In this document: piece by piece, positions 14,689 through 21,406 of the stretch
How positions within the stretch are numbered: position 1 is the first letter of the stretch
Layout of the letters: every line of letters starts with the position of its first letter
DNA from: a virus
DNA: 23,002 nucleotides
Virus record (IMG/VR): IMGVR_UViG_3300031825_000073
Location: 1-23,002 of that record
Strand: one strand, 5' to 3'
Notes under the pieces: generated by a model
Seen by the model: the letters and a program-made list of their open reading frames with translations, nothing else
What the model was told of the DNA's origin: nothing
Database searches by the model: none
Position numbers and translations under genes: made by a program

Positions 14689-15786
14689 CTAGGAATTGGT
14701 GGGAGCCGGCGCCGTAGGGTCGCGCCCCTCGCTCTTGCGTCTCTCCGCATTACGCAGCGCCCCGGGTAGGCTCGCCTCGGTGCGCGTTGGCCCCCAGCGC
14801 GGATCATCCTTGTAGTGGACGAAATCCCCAAACTGCACCTCGCCCGCCTTCCACGCTGCCAGGCGCTTCTCTCCGAGTATCCAGCGTTGGCGGTTCTCCG
14901 GTTGGCGCTTGAACCAATCCTCGCCCGCTTCGATCTTGGGGCGGCTGTCGGGGATGGATGGGTCGTCCAGGATCTCGGAAAGCGGCTTCGGGCGTGAAAT
15001 GATGGTGCAGCGGCAGTTAACGTGTGTGCCCTGGATTACATTCGTGGGCATCACCTTCCCGTTCATCGCCAGGCAGGCCGCACAGGTCCGCTGCCAGCTT
15101 CCCAGGTTCGCCAGCCAGACCCACTCTTCCACCGCCTCGCCGTTCGCTTCGTAACTCCGCAGCGTGGCCTGCCGGTAAGCTCGCAGTGTCTCGGTGCGGC
15201 TGACGGTCAACGCCTGCGCGAACCCGCCGTCGAACTCGCTCTTAAGCGCCTGTGCGATCTTGCGCGGGTTCTGCCCGAGCGCTACCCCATTGAGTAGGCC
15301 CGTTTCGACCTTCCGCACGCCGGCAGGAACGATCTTGATTAGGTGGTCCTTGAGCGGCGTGCCGTCAGAGAGGAAGCCCACCAGATCTTCAAACGCGCCC
15401 CGCGGCAGCCGGTTGAAGTTCACCGAGACGCCTGCGGGAACGTCGCCTAATGCCGCCTGGAAGAGTGCCGGCGCGTGCTGTGACGCGAGCGCCACCGCCG
15501 CTGCCTGCTCTCGCTTCACGGTCTCGCTGGCGTAGCTCACGAACTCCAACAGCGCGGACTGCGCCTGCTCTTTGAGCTTCTGGAGTCGTTCTGCCTGATA
15601 GAGCCAGCCAAGAGGCACGTCGCGCCCCTCGTTTCGCTGTTGCTCGATCCCTTTCAGGATCGGTTGCAGCAGACGATCTATCTCACTCCAGGCCCGCCCG
15701 TACGCTTCCGCCATCCGCGAGGCTGCGGACTCTTCCCGCGCGAGCAGTGCCGCCCGATAGAGGTCCGCAGCTTCGTAGAGGTTCAT
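14689..15786 (-). CDS. Minor head protein (Mu gpF / SPP1 gp7-like)
   Basis: 365 aa; ATG at 15786 overlaps the portal stop (ATGA). The long helical N-terminal half (ADLYRAALLAREESAASRMAEAYGRAW) and the family core TVSRTETLRAYRQATLRSYEANG identify it. A Cys-His set (TCAACLAMNGKV and THVNCRCT, the CxxC...HxNCRC arrangement) typical of Mu F-like domains follows. It is packaged with the portal and may affect DNA exit. A charged tail extends to TAPAPTNS. Confidence 0.88.
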   Translation of the reverse strand: MNLYEAADLYRAALLAREESAASRMAEAYGRAWSEIDRLLQPILKGIEQQRNEGRDVPLGWLYQAERLQKLKEQAQSALLEFVSYASETVKREQAAAVALASQHAPALFQAALGDVPAGVSVNFNRLPRGAFEDLVGFLSDGTPLKDHLIKIVPAGVRKVETGLLNGVALGQNPRKIAQALKSEFDGGFAQALTVSRTETLRAYRQATLRSYEANGEAVEEWVWLANLGSWQRTCAACLAMNGKVMPTNVIQGTHVNCRCTIISRPKPLSEILDDPSIPDSRPKIEAGEDWFKRQPENRQRWILGEKRLAAWKAGEVQFGDFVHYKDDPRWGPTRTEASLPGALRNAERRKSEGRDPTAPAPTNS

Positions 15787-17177
15787 TGTGCAGGCGCGTT
15801 GTTATCCAGAGGCCCGTTCCGGCCGGCGTCGAAGTTCTTCATCATCCGCCGCGCGTTCTCTTCCGCGGCCTGCGTCTCTTTGGCTTTCTTCTTGCCTTCG
15901 TCTTCGGAGTTGTAACCGAGCTTGGTGAGCGCCGTATCCTTCGACACGCCCAAGCCCACTTCAAGTACCGCCGTCTCCACGTCGCCTTTGCGGTCACTCG
16001 GCAGCACCGGAGGCCACTTGGTCTTTACGGTGTGCTTTGCGCCCGCCGTGTTCATCTGCAGCAGGCAGCGCCCGAGGAATTCCAACATCTCGCCGTAGAG
16101 GGTCCGCTTGTCCCGCGTCTTTTCGAGAAGCGGTTGATAGAGGATCTGCAGCGCGAGCCCGGAAAGTTGGCCGAGGTCCTGCACCTTGCCCGTGGCGACT
16201 TCGGGGATGCGGGTGATTTCGTGAAGCGCGGACTTCAGCTTGTCGTAATCCGCAAGAGAGGACCCGAGGTCACTCTTCATCTCCAGGTTGAAGGCGTCCG
16301 CTTGCGGGTTCGCTAACTTGATGATGCCGCCAACGCTCATGTCTAGGCCGGTAGCAGCCGCACTGTTCCCCCCACCCCCACCGATGCGCGCACCGGGCAC
16401 CTGCGGAGGGCTGGAGAGCCCCTTGAACACCGTCGTCGGGTGTGCGTAGAACCGGAGGATGCGCGCGGTATTGGTGGCATTGAAGTTCAGCGCCTTATTG
16501 ATCGCAATAACCGCCGCTTCCAAGTCGGAATAGCCCCAAAAGCTATTCGGGCACGGCAGGTTCTGGCAGTGGAAGATCGGCGCCCAATCGTAGGGCCAAA
16601 CCTCCGTGTTCGTCTGCACGAACTTCCCGCCATCGCGGCTTTCCTCGTCGGTGATTGTCCAGAAGGTGGCGTTGTCGCTCTCGCGGCTGATCGTGGTACG
16701 CTTCACCAGGTCTTTGCCGTGAACGTTCCACTGGAGAACGTAGGAAAGAACAGTATCGCAGTCGTCTTCATCCAGGATCACATCGACGTTCGACGGATCC
16801 AGCACGATGATGCGCGGGTATGGCTTCCGCGGCTTCACGCGAATGAAGACATCTCCGCACACGCCCCCATTGATGCCCACTTTTAGGAGCGTGGTCATCA
16901 TCCCGTTGGCGTCCCAGCATTCTTGCAACCAGGTATCCGCGTCGGACTTCGCCTGCCCGTCCACTTCAAACGAGATGCCTTCGGGGAAGAGGAACGAGAC
17001 GCCCTTATTAACGACTACCTGCCCGAACGCGAGCAAGATATTATCGTCTGGCTGCCCCTTCTCCACCTTCAGCGGCTTGGGAAGGTTCCCTTCGTAGGCG
17101 TCCCACGCGCACTGCAGCCGCAAGAGGCGCTCCCAGTGCGCGTTTTCCGCCTGCTCCTGAACCATTCGCTGTATCAT
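15783..17177 (-). CDS. Portal protein (SPP1 gp6-like)
   Basis: 464 aa; ATG overlaps the terL stop (ATGA at 17174-17177). Conserved portal features include WDAYEGNLPKPL near the start, GDVFIRVKPRKPYPRIIVLDPSNVDVILDEDD, YSDLEAAVIAINKALN, a Gly-rich GGGGGNSAAATGLD loop and EITRIPEVATGKVQDLGQLSGLALQILYQPLLEKTRDKR (the stem/tunnel-loop region). It forms a dodecameric ring at one vertex and guides DNA and connectors. Confidence 0.92.
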   Translation of the reverse strand: MIQRMVQEQAENAHWERLLRLQCAWDAYEGNLPKPLKVEKGQPDDNILLAFGQVVVNKGVSFLFPEGISFEVDGQAKSDADTWLQECWDANGMMTTLLKVGINGGVCGDVFIRVKPRKPYPRIIVLDPSNVDVILDEDDCDTVLSYVLQWNVHGKDLVKRTTISRESDNATFWTITDEESRDGGKFVQTNTEVWPYDWAPIFHCQNLPCPNSFWGYSDLEAAVIAINKALNFNATNTARILRFYAHPTTVFKGLSSPPQVPGARIGGGGGNSAAATGLDMSVGGIIKLANPQADAFNLEMKSDLGSSLADYDKLKSALHEITRIPEVATGKVQDLGQLSGLALQILYQPLLEKTRDKRTLYGEMLEFLGRCLLQMNTAGAKHTVKTKWPPVLPSDRKGDVETAVLEVGLGVSKDTALTKLGYNSEDEGKKKAKETQAAEENARRMMKNFDAGRNGPLDNNAPAQ

Positions 17178-18493
17178 TTGTAGATGGATGGCCCAGTAGA
17201 GAAATCGTCAATACCGAGGGCAGGAGCGACGTACCGCAAAGCGTCTAATCGGTGATAGGTCCGCTTGTTGACGATCTCGCCTTCCACCGGTTGGCCGGAT
17301 GGATCCAACTTCCACCGGTAGGAGCCGAGTTCGTCACGCAGCCCGCGCATACTTTCGAACAGGAAGAGGCGCTTCGTCTTAAACAGCGCGTACACGCGGT
17401 CAATCCCGCCCTGCACGTCGGACACGTACGGCTGAATGATCGGCACGCCAGATGCGGACCAATCGAGGCGCTGTTGCACTTCAGAAGGGGCGCCGCCGTA
17501 CCACCCAATGACATTCTCATTGGCGCCGGCTGAAAGCGCGTTCGAAGCGTGGCCTTCGGTGCTGTTCCCGCCACCAAGAGACTCCCGGTAAGCTATCCAG
17601 CGCCCGCGGGCCTGATCTTCCGCAATCCACACCAGGGCAGTATTCGTGGCGCCGAAGTCGAGGCCCACATACCGCGGCCACTCGCGCGGGATGTCGAAAT
17701 CCGCGATTACGTGGCCTTCGTGGAGAACATCATCGTAGCAGTCGTAAATCATCCCCGCGGGCTTGGCGAATTGCCCGTCGTACATCATCTTGAAGCGCCA
17801 GGCCGGCATTGACGCTTTGCGGTCCCGGTACTCCCGCTTGCTGAAGCCGGGGTTTCCGGTGCTGCTGAACTGCACCACCGCGATATCGGGGTCGCCTTTT
17901 ACCCAGCGGTCGTAAATCTCGCTCTTGACCCAGCCGAGGTTGTAAAGTGTGGTTGTCCCCAGCACACGCCCGCGGGAGAGGGAAAGGCGCCGGAGCACCG
18001 CTTCCCAGGTCTCAACCGTGTACTCGTCCTGTCCGCACTCGTCTAACCAGGCGGCTTTAGCCGTGGCGCTTTCGAGGCCACCCTTCGCGACTGCGGACCG
18101 GAGGATGATGCGCCCCCACATCGGATCATCCGGCGTTTTCGCCAGGAACTTCCCGGTTTCGGGGTCGCGGAGTTCGATTACGCGGGCGCTCTTGTGGTAC
18201 CGGCCAATGCCCAGGGTGTGGACGAACACTGCCAGCATTTCCGGCAGCATCTTGAGCAAGAAGAGGTCGTAACTACTCGATACCGCTAGGTAGTCGTTCG
18301 CTTCTCCTTTGCGGGCTGTGCGTTGGATCTCACGCCACAGCCACCACGGCCCCCAAGAGGTCTTGCCGCCCTGCGTGCCTGCCAGCACGAACACAAACCG
18401 CTGTTCAGCGTCCCACGCTTCTAACTGGCCGGAGTGTTGGGATAGGCAAAGTTGGCCGTTCTCAATCCGCCACAGGCTCTTCTTCGGACTCAT
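17174..18493 (-). CDS. terL: Terminase large subunit
   Basis: 439 aa from ATG at 18493 (a TTG at 18523 in frame is possible but less likely). ATPase: Walker A GTQGGKTS near residues 39-46, Walker B AAWLDE near 147-152, coupling motif TTLYN near 181-185. Nuclease: GLDFG with Asp279, and HRLDALRY with Asp417 near the end. It cuts and packages phage DNA into the portal. It overlaps terS by 32 nt and portal by 4 nt. Confidence 0.95.
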   Translation of the reverse strand: MSPKKSLWRIENGQLCLSQHSGQLEAWDAEQRFVFVLAGTQGGKTSWGPWWLWREIQRTARKGEANDYLAVSSSYDLFLLKMLPEMLAVFVHTLGIGRYHKSARVIELRDPETGKFLAKTPDDPMWGRIILRSAVAKGGLESATAKAAWLDECGQDEYTVETWEAVLRRLSLSRGRVLGTTTLYNLGWVKSEIYDRWVKGDPDIAVVQFSSTGNPGFSKREYRDRKASMPAWRFKMMYDGQFAKPAGMIYDCYDDVLHEGHVIADFDIPREWPRYVGLDFGATNTALVWIAEDQARGRWIAYRESLGGGNSTEGHASNALSAGANENVIGWYGGAPSEVQQRLDWSASGVPIIQPYVSDVQGGIDRVYALFKTKRLFLFESMRGLRDELGSYRWKLDPSGQPVEGEIVNKRTYHRLDALRYVAPALGIDDFSTGPSIYK

Positions 18494-19016
18494 CGTCTTC
18501 GTCGTCCGGAGCCGGGCGCTCAATGATTACTTCGCGGATGGTGAGCGGCCCGCCGCCCGGGGCGCTGTGTTCGATGCGCTCCGAGAAAATGCCGTGCGCC
18601 TTCCCGAGATGCACCAAAGCAGTTTGCGGATCGTGGAACTCCACGGTCAGGTTGCCGTTGCGGTCGAAGCTCGTCTTCTTTACCAGGTGCATCAGCCCGG
18701 CTTCGCGCAACCCCTTCAGGTCCACCGTGCCTTCATCGCCGATGAAGTCCGCATACTCGCCGCGAGCGTGGTCACTCAATCGGTCCAGCACTTCGAACTT
18801 GGTGAGCCCGCGTTCGTCCAAGCCTTCTTCGATAGCCTGCTTCACCAGCGGGTGACGCTTCACGCGCCCGCCCGTCTTGTTGATGTGGTTCTCGGAGTAG
18901 CCGGCAGCCCTAGCGGCCTTCGCCGCGTTGAACTTCGCCTCTCCCAAGTAGGCGTCCACAAACTTCCGCTGTTGCGCCATCAGTTGGGAGTACGCGCTTT
19001 TCGGTTCTTCGCTCAT
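18462..19016 (-). CDS. terS: Terminase small subunit
   Basis: 184 aa; ATG at 19016. The N-terminal DNA-binding domain LMAQQRKFVDAYLGEAKFNAAKAARAAGYSENHINKTGGRVKRHPLVKQAIEEG is the Terminase_2 pattern (qqrkFvdayl...naakAarrAGYs). Central helices and an acidic C-terminus (PDDEDDESEEEPVAD) follow; that tail commonly contacts TerL. It should recognise a packaging site, and the palindrome/pentamer cluster at 19136-19226 is the best candidate. Confidence 0.93.
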   Translation of the reverse strand: MSEEPKSAYSQLMAQQRKFVDAYLGEAKFNAAKAARAAGYSENHINKTGGRVKRHPLVKQAIEEGLDERGLTKFEVLDRLSDHARGEYADFIGDEGTVDLKGLREAGLMHLVKKTSFDRNGNLTVEFHDPQTALVHLGKAHGIFSERIEHSAPGGGPLTIREVIIERPAPDDEDDESEEEPVAD

Positions 19017-19104
19017 CGTCTCGTTCCAGCGCCCTGATTACGCTATGCAGGGCCGCACAGCGCACCGCGGCGCCGATCAGCGCGGGGTTGGTGGGGGCGC
19101 TCAT
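18910..19104 (-). CDS. Possible small gene overlapping terS start
   Basis: 64 aa from ATG at 19104 (another ATG 18 nt upstream at 19122). The first about 30 codons, before the terS start, are strongly G/C at the third position (AGC GCC CCC ACC AAC CCC GCG CTG), which looks coding: MSAPTNPALIGAAVRCAALHSVIRALERDDERR. The remainder lies out of frame inside terS and looks less natural. It has no clear ribosome-binding site. It could be a leader peptide coupled to terS or an artefact. Confidence 0.35.
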   Translation of the reverse strand: MSAPTNPALIGAAVRCAALHSVIRALERDDERRTEKRVLPTDGATAEVCGRLLGRGEVQRGEGR

Positions 19105-19140
19105 TGGGTCAAGTTCTCGCATCGCTGCAACATTGCGCTA

Positions 19141-19168
19141 ACCATTTTCGTGACCTCACGAAAATGGT
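19141..19168. repeat. 28-bp palindrome, element 1 (terS-proximal)
   Basis: Perfect inverted repeat with 13-bp arms (ACCATTTTCGTGA and its complement) and a 2-nt centre CC. It is flanked on both sides by CGCTA (19136-19140 and 19169-19173). The gene-free stretch 19123-19227 holds it and its partner. Candidate terminase binding/packaging site or RNA hairpin. Confidence 0.8.
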
Positions 19169-19193
19169 CGCTAGGCACGCTATCAACTTGCGG

Positions 19194-19221
19194 ACCATTT
19201 TGCCGAGGTCAGCAAAATGGT
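19194..19221. repeat. 28-bp palindrome, element 2, covarying with element 1
   Basis: Same outer arms ACCATTTT/AAAATGGT as element 1. Inner pairs CG/CG are swapped to GC/GC so pairing is kept, one mismatch occurs, and the centre is GG. It matches the reverse complement of element 1 at 23 of 28 positions. It is followed by CGCTA (19222-19226) and starts 7 nt beyond the 3' end of tRNA-Leu in the minus direction. Confidence 0.8.
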
Positions 19222-19227
19222 CGCTAT

Positions 19228-19306
19228 GAGCCGGGAGAGACTCGAACTCTCACGCCGTAGCAGCGAGGCTTAAACTCGCCGGGTCTGCCAATTTCCCCAC
19301 CGGCTC
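19228..19306 (-). tRNA. tRNA-Leu(UAA)
   Basis: Canonical cloverleaf on the minus strand. Acceptor GAGCCGG/CCGGCTC, D-arm with GG..CC and TTGGCAGA loop, anticodon stem GCGAG/CTCGC with 7-nt loop TTTAAGC (anticodon TAA), variable region of about 11 nt, and T-arm GAGAG-TTCGAGT-CTCTC. It reads UUA, a codon that is rare in this GC-rich DNA. It starts 3 nt after the lysin stop codon region, so it is probably co-transcribed. Confidence 0.88.
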
Positions 19307-19309
19307 CGT

Positions 19310-19795
19310 TCAGCTAATCTCCACGAAATCCAGCCCCGCCCGCTCCCGCGTGTGCCAACACACTGCGTTCCGGTAATTGCCTTCGATGCACGCCAGCGAG
19401 CCATCGGGCCGCACCGTGTGTACCAAGAATGTGTGAATGTGCGTACCGCCGCCCGTGCGCCCGTCCTGGTCGCCGTGCCCACCTTTGCGGACCAAGCCGA
19501 TACAGCCGTCTACCGGCGCTTTCAGCAGGCGCCCGTTCCGCTTGGCCCAGGCGTAGAGGCTCGAACACGAGGCGTTGAGCGGAACGGCCGGCGTGATGCC
19601 GAGTTCCTTCCCCGCGAGGCTCACCACCCCTGTCACAAAGCACGCGCACCACGGCTGGTTGTCGAGGTAGGCATAGCCCTTCGCTACCAGGCGTTGCCAG
19701 AAGCGCACTGCGGCCCCGTCGTTGCGCCCGGTGGCCTCGCGTTCGCCGACGTGGCGCTTGGCGATCTGCAGGGCGCGCTGTTGGAGCGGGGTCAC
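19310..19795 (-). CDS. Endolysin, CHAP-like cysteine peptidase/amidase
   Basis: 161 aa from GTG at 19795, which shares a base with the TAG of the upstream gene (TAGTG). Motifs: PWCACFV with nucleophile Cys50, THIHTFLV (His119 or His121), and CIEGN (Glu138/Asn140). The order matches CHAP/NlpC-P60-type peptidoglycan hydrolases, with no separate cell-wall-binding domain. The sequence opens with QQRALQIAKRHVGEREATGRNDG, the usual start of such lysins. It would degrade peptidoglycan at the end of infection, together with the membrane proteins just upstream. Confidence 0.83.
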   Translation of the reverse strand: MTPLQQRALQIAKRHVGEREATGRNDGAAVRFWQRLVAKGYAYLDNQPWCACFVTGVVSLAGKELGITPAVPLNASCSSLYAWAKRNGRLLKAPVDGCIGLVRKGGHGDQDGRTGGGTHIHTFLVHTVRPDGSLACIEGNYRNAVCWHTRERAGLDFVEIS

Positions 19796-20040
19796 TACAG
19801 CTTCACCTCGCCGACGACCTTCGCGAGTTCCGCAGAGGCGTCCTTAACGCGACCTTCCTTCAGGCCGTTACCGGCCGCAATCAGGTGGTCGCCAAGCCGG
19901 ATGCGTCCCGCCGCCTGCATCTTGTGCAGGAAGAACTCCTCGAACACCGGCGCCGCCGCATTGGCCGTCAGGCCAGTAATGGCGCGCTTGGCGATCTCCA
20001 TCGGGTCGACGCTGCCGAGAAGGCTTTTCAGAAGGTCCAT
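19795..20040 (-). CDS. Small hypothetical protein of lysis region
   Basis: 81 aa; ATG at 20040, 5 nt after the stop of the TM/coiled-coil gene. It is helical and amphipathic (LLKSLLGSVDPMEIAKRAITGLTANAAAPVFEEFFLHKMQAAGRIR) with no clear single TM helix and no signal peptide. Phage genes between holin-like and lysin genes often encode holin partners or tail-lysin associated factors. That is inference only. Confidence 0.7.
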   Translation of the reverse strand: MDLLKSLLGSVDPMEIAKRAITGLTANAAAPVFEEFFLHKMQAAGRIRLGDHLIAAGNGLKEGRVKDASAELAKVVGEVKL

Positions 20041-20045
20041 CGTCG

Positions 20046-20360
20046 TTACTCCAGAATGTCCGCACGCTCCACGCGGCGCTTCAAGTCGTCAAACTCTGTC
20101 CGGAGCGAGGTCACTTCAACCTCTAGCTTGCCGGCGCGTACTTCGCAGTCGCGGTGGTGCTCCTGGCACTGGTCGACCTTGGCCGTCAGTTCCTCGTTCT
20201 GCTTCCAGAGCTTCCGCGTCATCCCCGCGAGTTGCGAGGAGTCCATCTCGTCGCGCTTGCGGAATCGGTCGACCAACTTCCCGCCGATGACCCCTGCAGC
20301 CGTCCCTAGTGTGCCCACCACGCCTAGCATCAGCTCGTTACTCACCGGTTGATCGGCCAT
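20046..20360 (-). CDS. TM plus coiled-coil protein, putative holin/spanin-like
   Basis: 104 aa from ATG at 20360 with GGAGG 8 nt upstream (an earlier in-frame start exists but lies before that site). One hydrophobic segment near residues 9-31 (ELMLGVVGTLGTAAGVIGGKLV) is followed by a long charged coiled coil (residues 38-100). This layout fits a membrane-anchored lysis protein such as an Rz-like spanin or a holin with a coiled-coil tail. Its neighbours, a small gene and a CHAP-like lysin, support a lysis cassette. Confidence 0.72.
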   Translation of the reverse strand: MADQPVSNELMLGVVGTLGTAAGVIGGKLVDRFRKRDEMDSSQLAGMTRKLWKQNEELTAKVDQCQEHHRDCEVRAGKLEVEVTSLRTEFDDLKRRVERADILE

Positions 20361-20484
20361 TCCGCAACCTCCGGCCAAATGTGCCGTTAGAATAGAGGCC
20401 GCTTGCGTAAGAAACGGTTGGCCGCTCGAAGGAGAGTCGGCCGGTGACTCGGAAATTCAACTGTCTGCTCCTGGTGAGACAGGG

Positions 20485-20528
20485 CAGGCACGCCGTTAGG
20501 TGGACGCCAATCCACCTAGCGGCACCTG
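20485..20528. other. Long hairpin in non-coding stretch
   Basis: Arms GCCGTTAGGTGGA (20492-20504) and TCCACCTAGCGGC (20511-20523) with a 6-nt loop, extended by CAGG/CCTG beyond a small internal loop. The single non-Watson-Crick position is G-U in a plus transcript but C-A in a minus transcript, so the plus-sense RNA folds better. A 6-bp hairpin (20461-20482) and a 5-bp hairpin (20434-20450) lie next to it. No gene is supported in 20379-20584. Confidence 0.6.
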
Positions 20529-20536
20529 AATAAGAG

Positions 20537-20564
20537 CAGGCCCGGGGAACGTTCCCCGGGCCTG
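20537..20564 (-). terminator. 28-bp perfect palindrome, probable terminator
   Basis: Perfect dyad with no spacer (arm CAGGCCCGGGGAAC, 14 bp), 21 nt after the stop of the PGDYG gene. On the minus strand it is followed by CTCTTATTC, a moderate T-rich tract; the plus side has none. A minus-strand terminator is most likely. The symmetry would also suit a dimeric DNA-binding protein. Confidence 0.55.
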
Positions 20565-20569
20565 TGTTG

Positions 20570-20589
20570 CGTAAAAGCTTGGCGCTACT
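20570..20589. repeat. 20-bp direct repeat, left copy
   Basis: CGTAAAAGC-T-TGGCGC-T-ACT; 18 of 20 bases match the copy at 20883-20902. It covers the stop codon of the PGDYG gene. Confidence 0.7.
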
Positions 20590-20869
20590 GCGCCGGTTCG
20601 TAGGTCTTGGCGAAAATGTCCAACTTGCAGGGGTAGATCTCGCCGTTGACGCCCGTTATGAGCATGTCCCCTCGGCAGAAGTTCATCGTGCCTTCCAGCG
20701 TGGGGATGAGGTAGCAGTTATCGTTTTCGTGAGTGATCGGCTGCCCCTGGTAACGGAACGACCACGGCATCCCGTTTACGACGTTGCCGCCGTGCGCTAT
20801 TCCGTACTCCACCAATTCATCGAATGTGATCGCTTCGATCACTACGGGCTTTTTGCGGAATAACGGCAT
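20585..20869 (-). CDS. PGDYG-family phage protein
   Basis: 94 aa; ATG at 20869 with GAGG close upstream. The start PLFRKKPVVIEAITFDEL and the end GDMLITGVNGEIYPCKLDIFAKTYEPAQ are the characteristic ends of the widespread PGDYG phage proteins (RKKPVViEA...gDwiitGvkGE.YPCkpdiFe.TYE.). Their molecular role is unknown. The gene is bounded by 20-bp direct repeats and has an inverted repeat across its start, so it may be an independently acquired cassette. A promoter lies about 150 nt upstream and a terminator follows it. Confidence 0.88.
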   Translation of the reverse strand: MPLFRKKPVVIEAITFDELVEYGIAHGGNVVNGMPWSFRYQGQPITHENDNCYLIPTLEGTMNFCRGDMLITGVNGEIYPCKLDIFAKTYEPAQ

Positions 20870-20915
20870 ATGTCCTCGAACTCGTAAAAGCGTGGCGCCA
20901 CTCTCCGCAAAAAGC
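20848..20915 (-). promoter_or_regulatory. 12-bp inverted repeat enclosing start codon and RBS
   Basis: GCTTTTTGCGGA (20848-20859, codons 4-8 region) and TCCGCAAAAAGC (20904-20915, leader) are perfect complements, 44 nt apart. In the minus transcript they would pair and enclose the ribosome-binding site and ATG at 20869. The loop also holds the 10-bp palindrome GTGGCGCCAC (20892-20901). Possible translational switch. Confidence 0.5.
20883..20902. repeat. 20-bp direct repeat, right copy
   Basis: CGTAAAAGC-G-TGGCGC-C-ACT, matching the copy at 20570-20589 at 18 of 20 bases. It lies in the leader of the PGDYG gene; unit length from copy to copy is 313 bp. Confidence 0.7.
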
Positions 20916-21019
20916 AGCGACGGCCCCGAGCCGAAGCCCAGAGCCGCCGCCGCCAGACAGATGGAGAGAGTGAACGCGAATGGTGGCCGTCGCGGGTGAG
21001 ACGAGGCACCGCCGCCATT

Positions 21020-21049
21020 ATTATTGGCGATTTATTAGTAATCGGTCAA
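21020..21049 (-). promoter_or_regulatory. Sigma70-like promoter (minus strand)
   Basis: Minus strand -35 TTGACC (21044-21049), 18-bp spacer, -10 AATAAT (21020-21025). It lies in an AT-rich island (about 21014-21069) unlike its surroundings, directly upstream of the PGDYG/lysis genes. An imperfect dyad AATCGG/CCGATT (21040-21063) spans the -35 and could be an operator, or a terminator for the gene that stops at 21069. Confidence 0.55.
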
Positions 21050-21068
21050 GTAACCGGCCGATTATTTT

Positions 21069-21296
21069 TCAGCCAGGCGTTTTCACAGCCCGCAACGCCT
21101 TGAGATGGACCGCACAAAGGCTGAAGAGATCCAGTGGTTCTTGGTCACTACTCATCCCCACTTCCGCCACTGCGGGCACGTCATCTTTGCATTCATTGCA
21201 AAGCTGGATCTCTCCGGGATGGTGCCACGGTGCGGACGGAGTGAACCGCAAGCCGTCTGCGCTGGTCCAGGCAGTCATGTCAACCGTTTCTATCAC
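21069..21296 (-). CDS. Cys-rich small protein, possible zinc-binding
   Basis: 75 aa from GTG at 21296, whose GTGA overlaps the upstream stop and has AAGGGG-type Shine-Dalgarno sequence; ATG at 21278 has none. CNEC (28-36 region) and a later CAVH (LFSLCAVHLKALRA) form a CxxC...CxxH set typical of a small zinc finger. This is the last gene of the accessory cluster before the AT-rich promoter. DNA/RNA or protein binding is possible. Confidence 0.65.
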   Translation of the reverse strand: MIETVDMTAWTSADGLRFTPSAPWHHPGEIQLCNECKDDVPAVAEVGMSSDQEPLDLFSLCAVHLKALRAVKTPG

Positions 21297-21406
21297 GCGC
21301 CCTTCCCCTTCCGTCGTTCCCACTCCAATGCCACGAGCACCACCGCGAAGATTACCAGCACCATCCACGGATGCCGGTCCCACCACTGAATGTACGCGCT
21401 GAACAT
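21293..21406 (-). CDS. Single-pass small membrane protein
   Basis: 37 aa; ATG at 21406 overlaps the stop of the upstream gene (TGATG). One hydrophobic helix (PWMVLVIFAVVLVALEW, about residues 11-27) is followed by a basic tail ERRKGKGA, predicting a cytoplasmic C-terminus. It is too small for an enzyme. It might be an antiholin, pinholin or a membrane modifier. Its tight overlaps on both sides support it being a real gene. Confidence 0.65.
   Translation of the reverse strand: MFSAYIQWWDRHPWMVLVIFAVVLVALEWERRKGKGA

Noticed and set aside
19352-20290. Plus-strand open frame of 312 codons
   Set aside because: Antisense to lysin and lysis-region genes with recognisable motifs.
20379-20584. Known riboswitch (c-di-GMP, SAM, glutamine types considered)
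   Set aside because: No consensus core of these families could be matched; only generic hairpins are seen.
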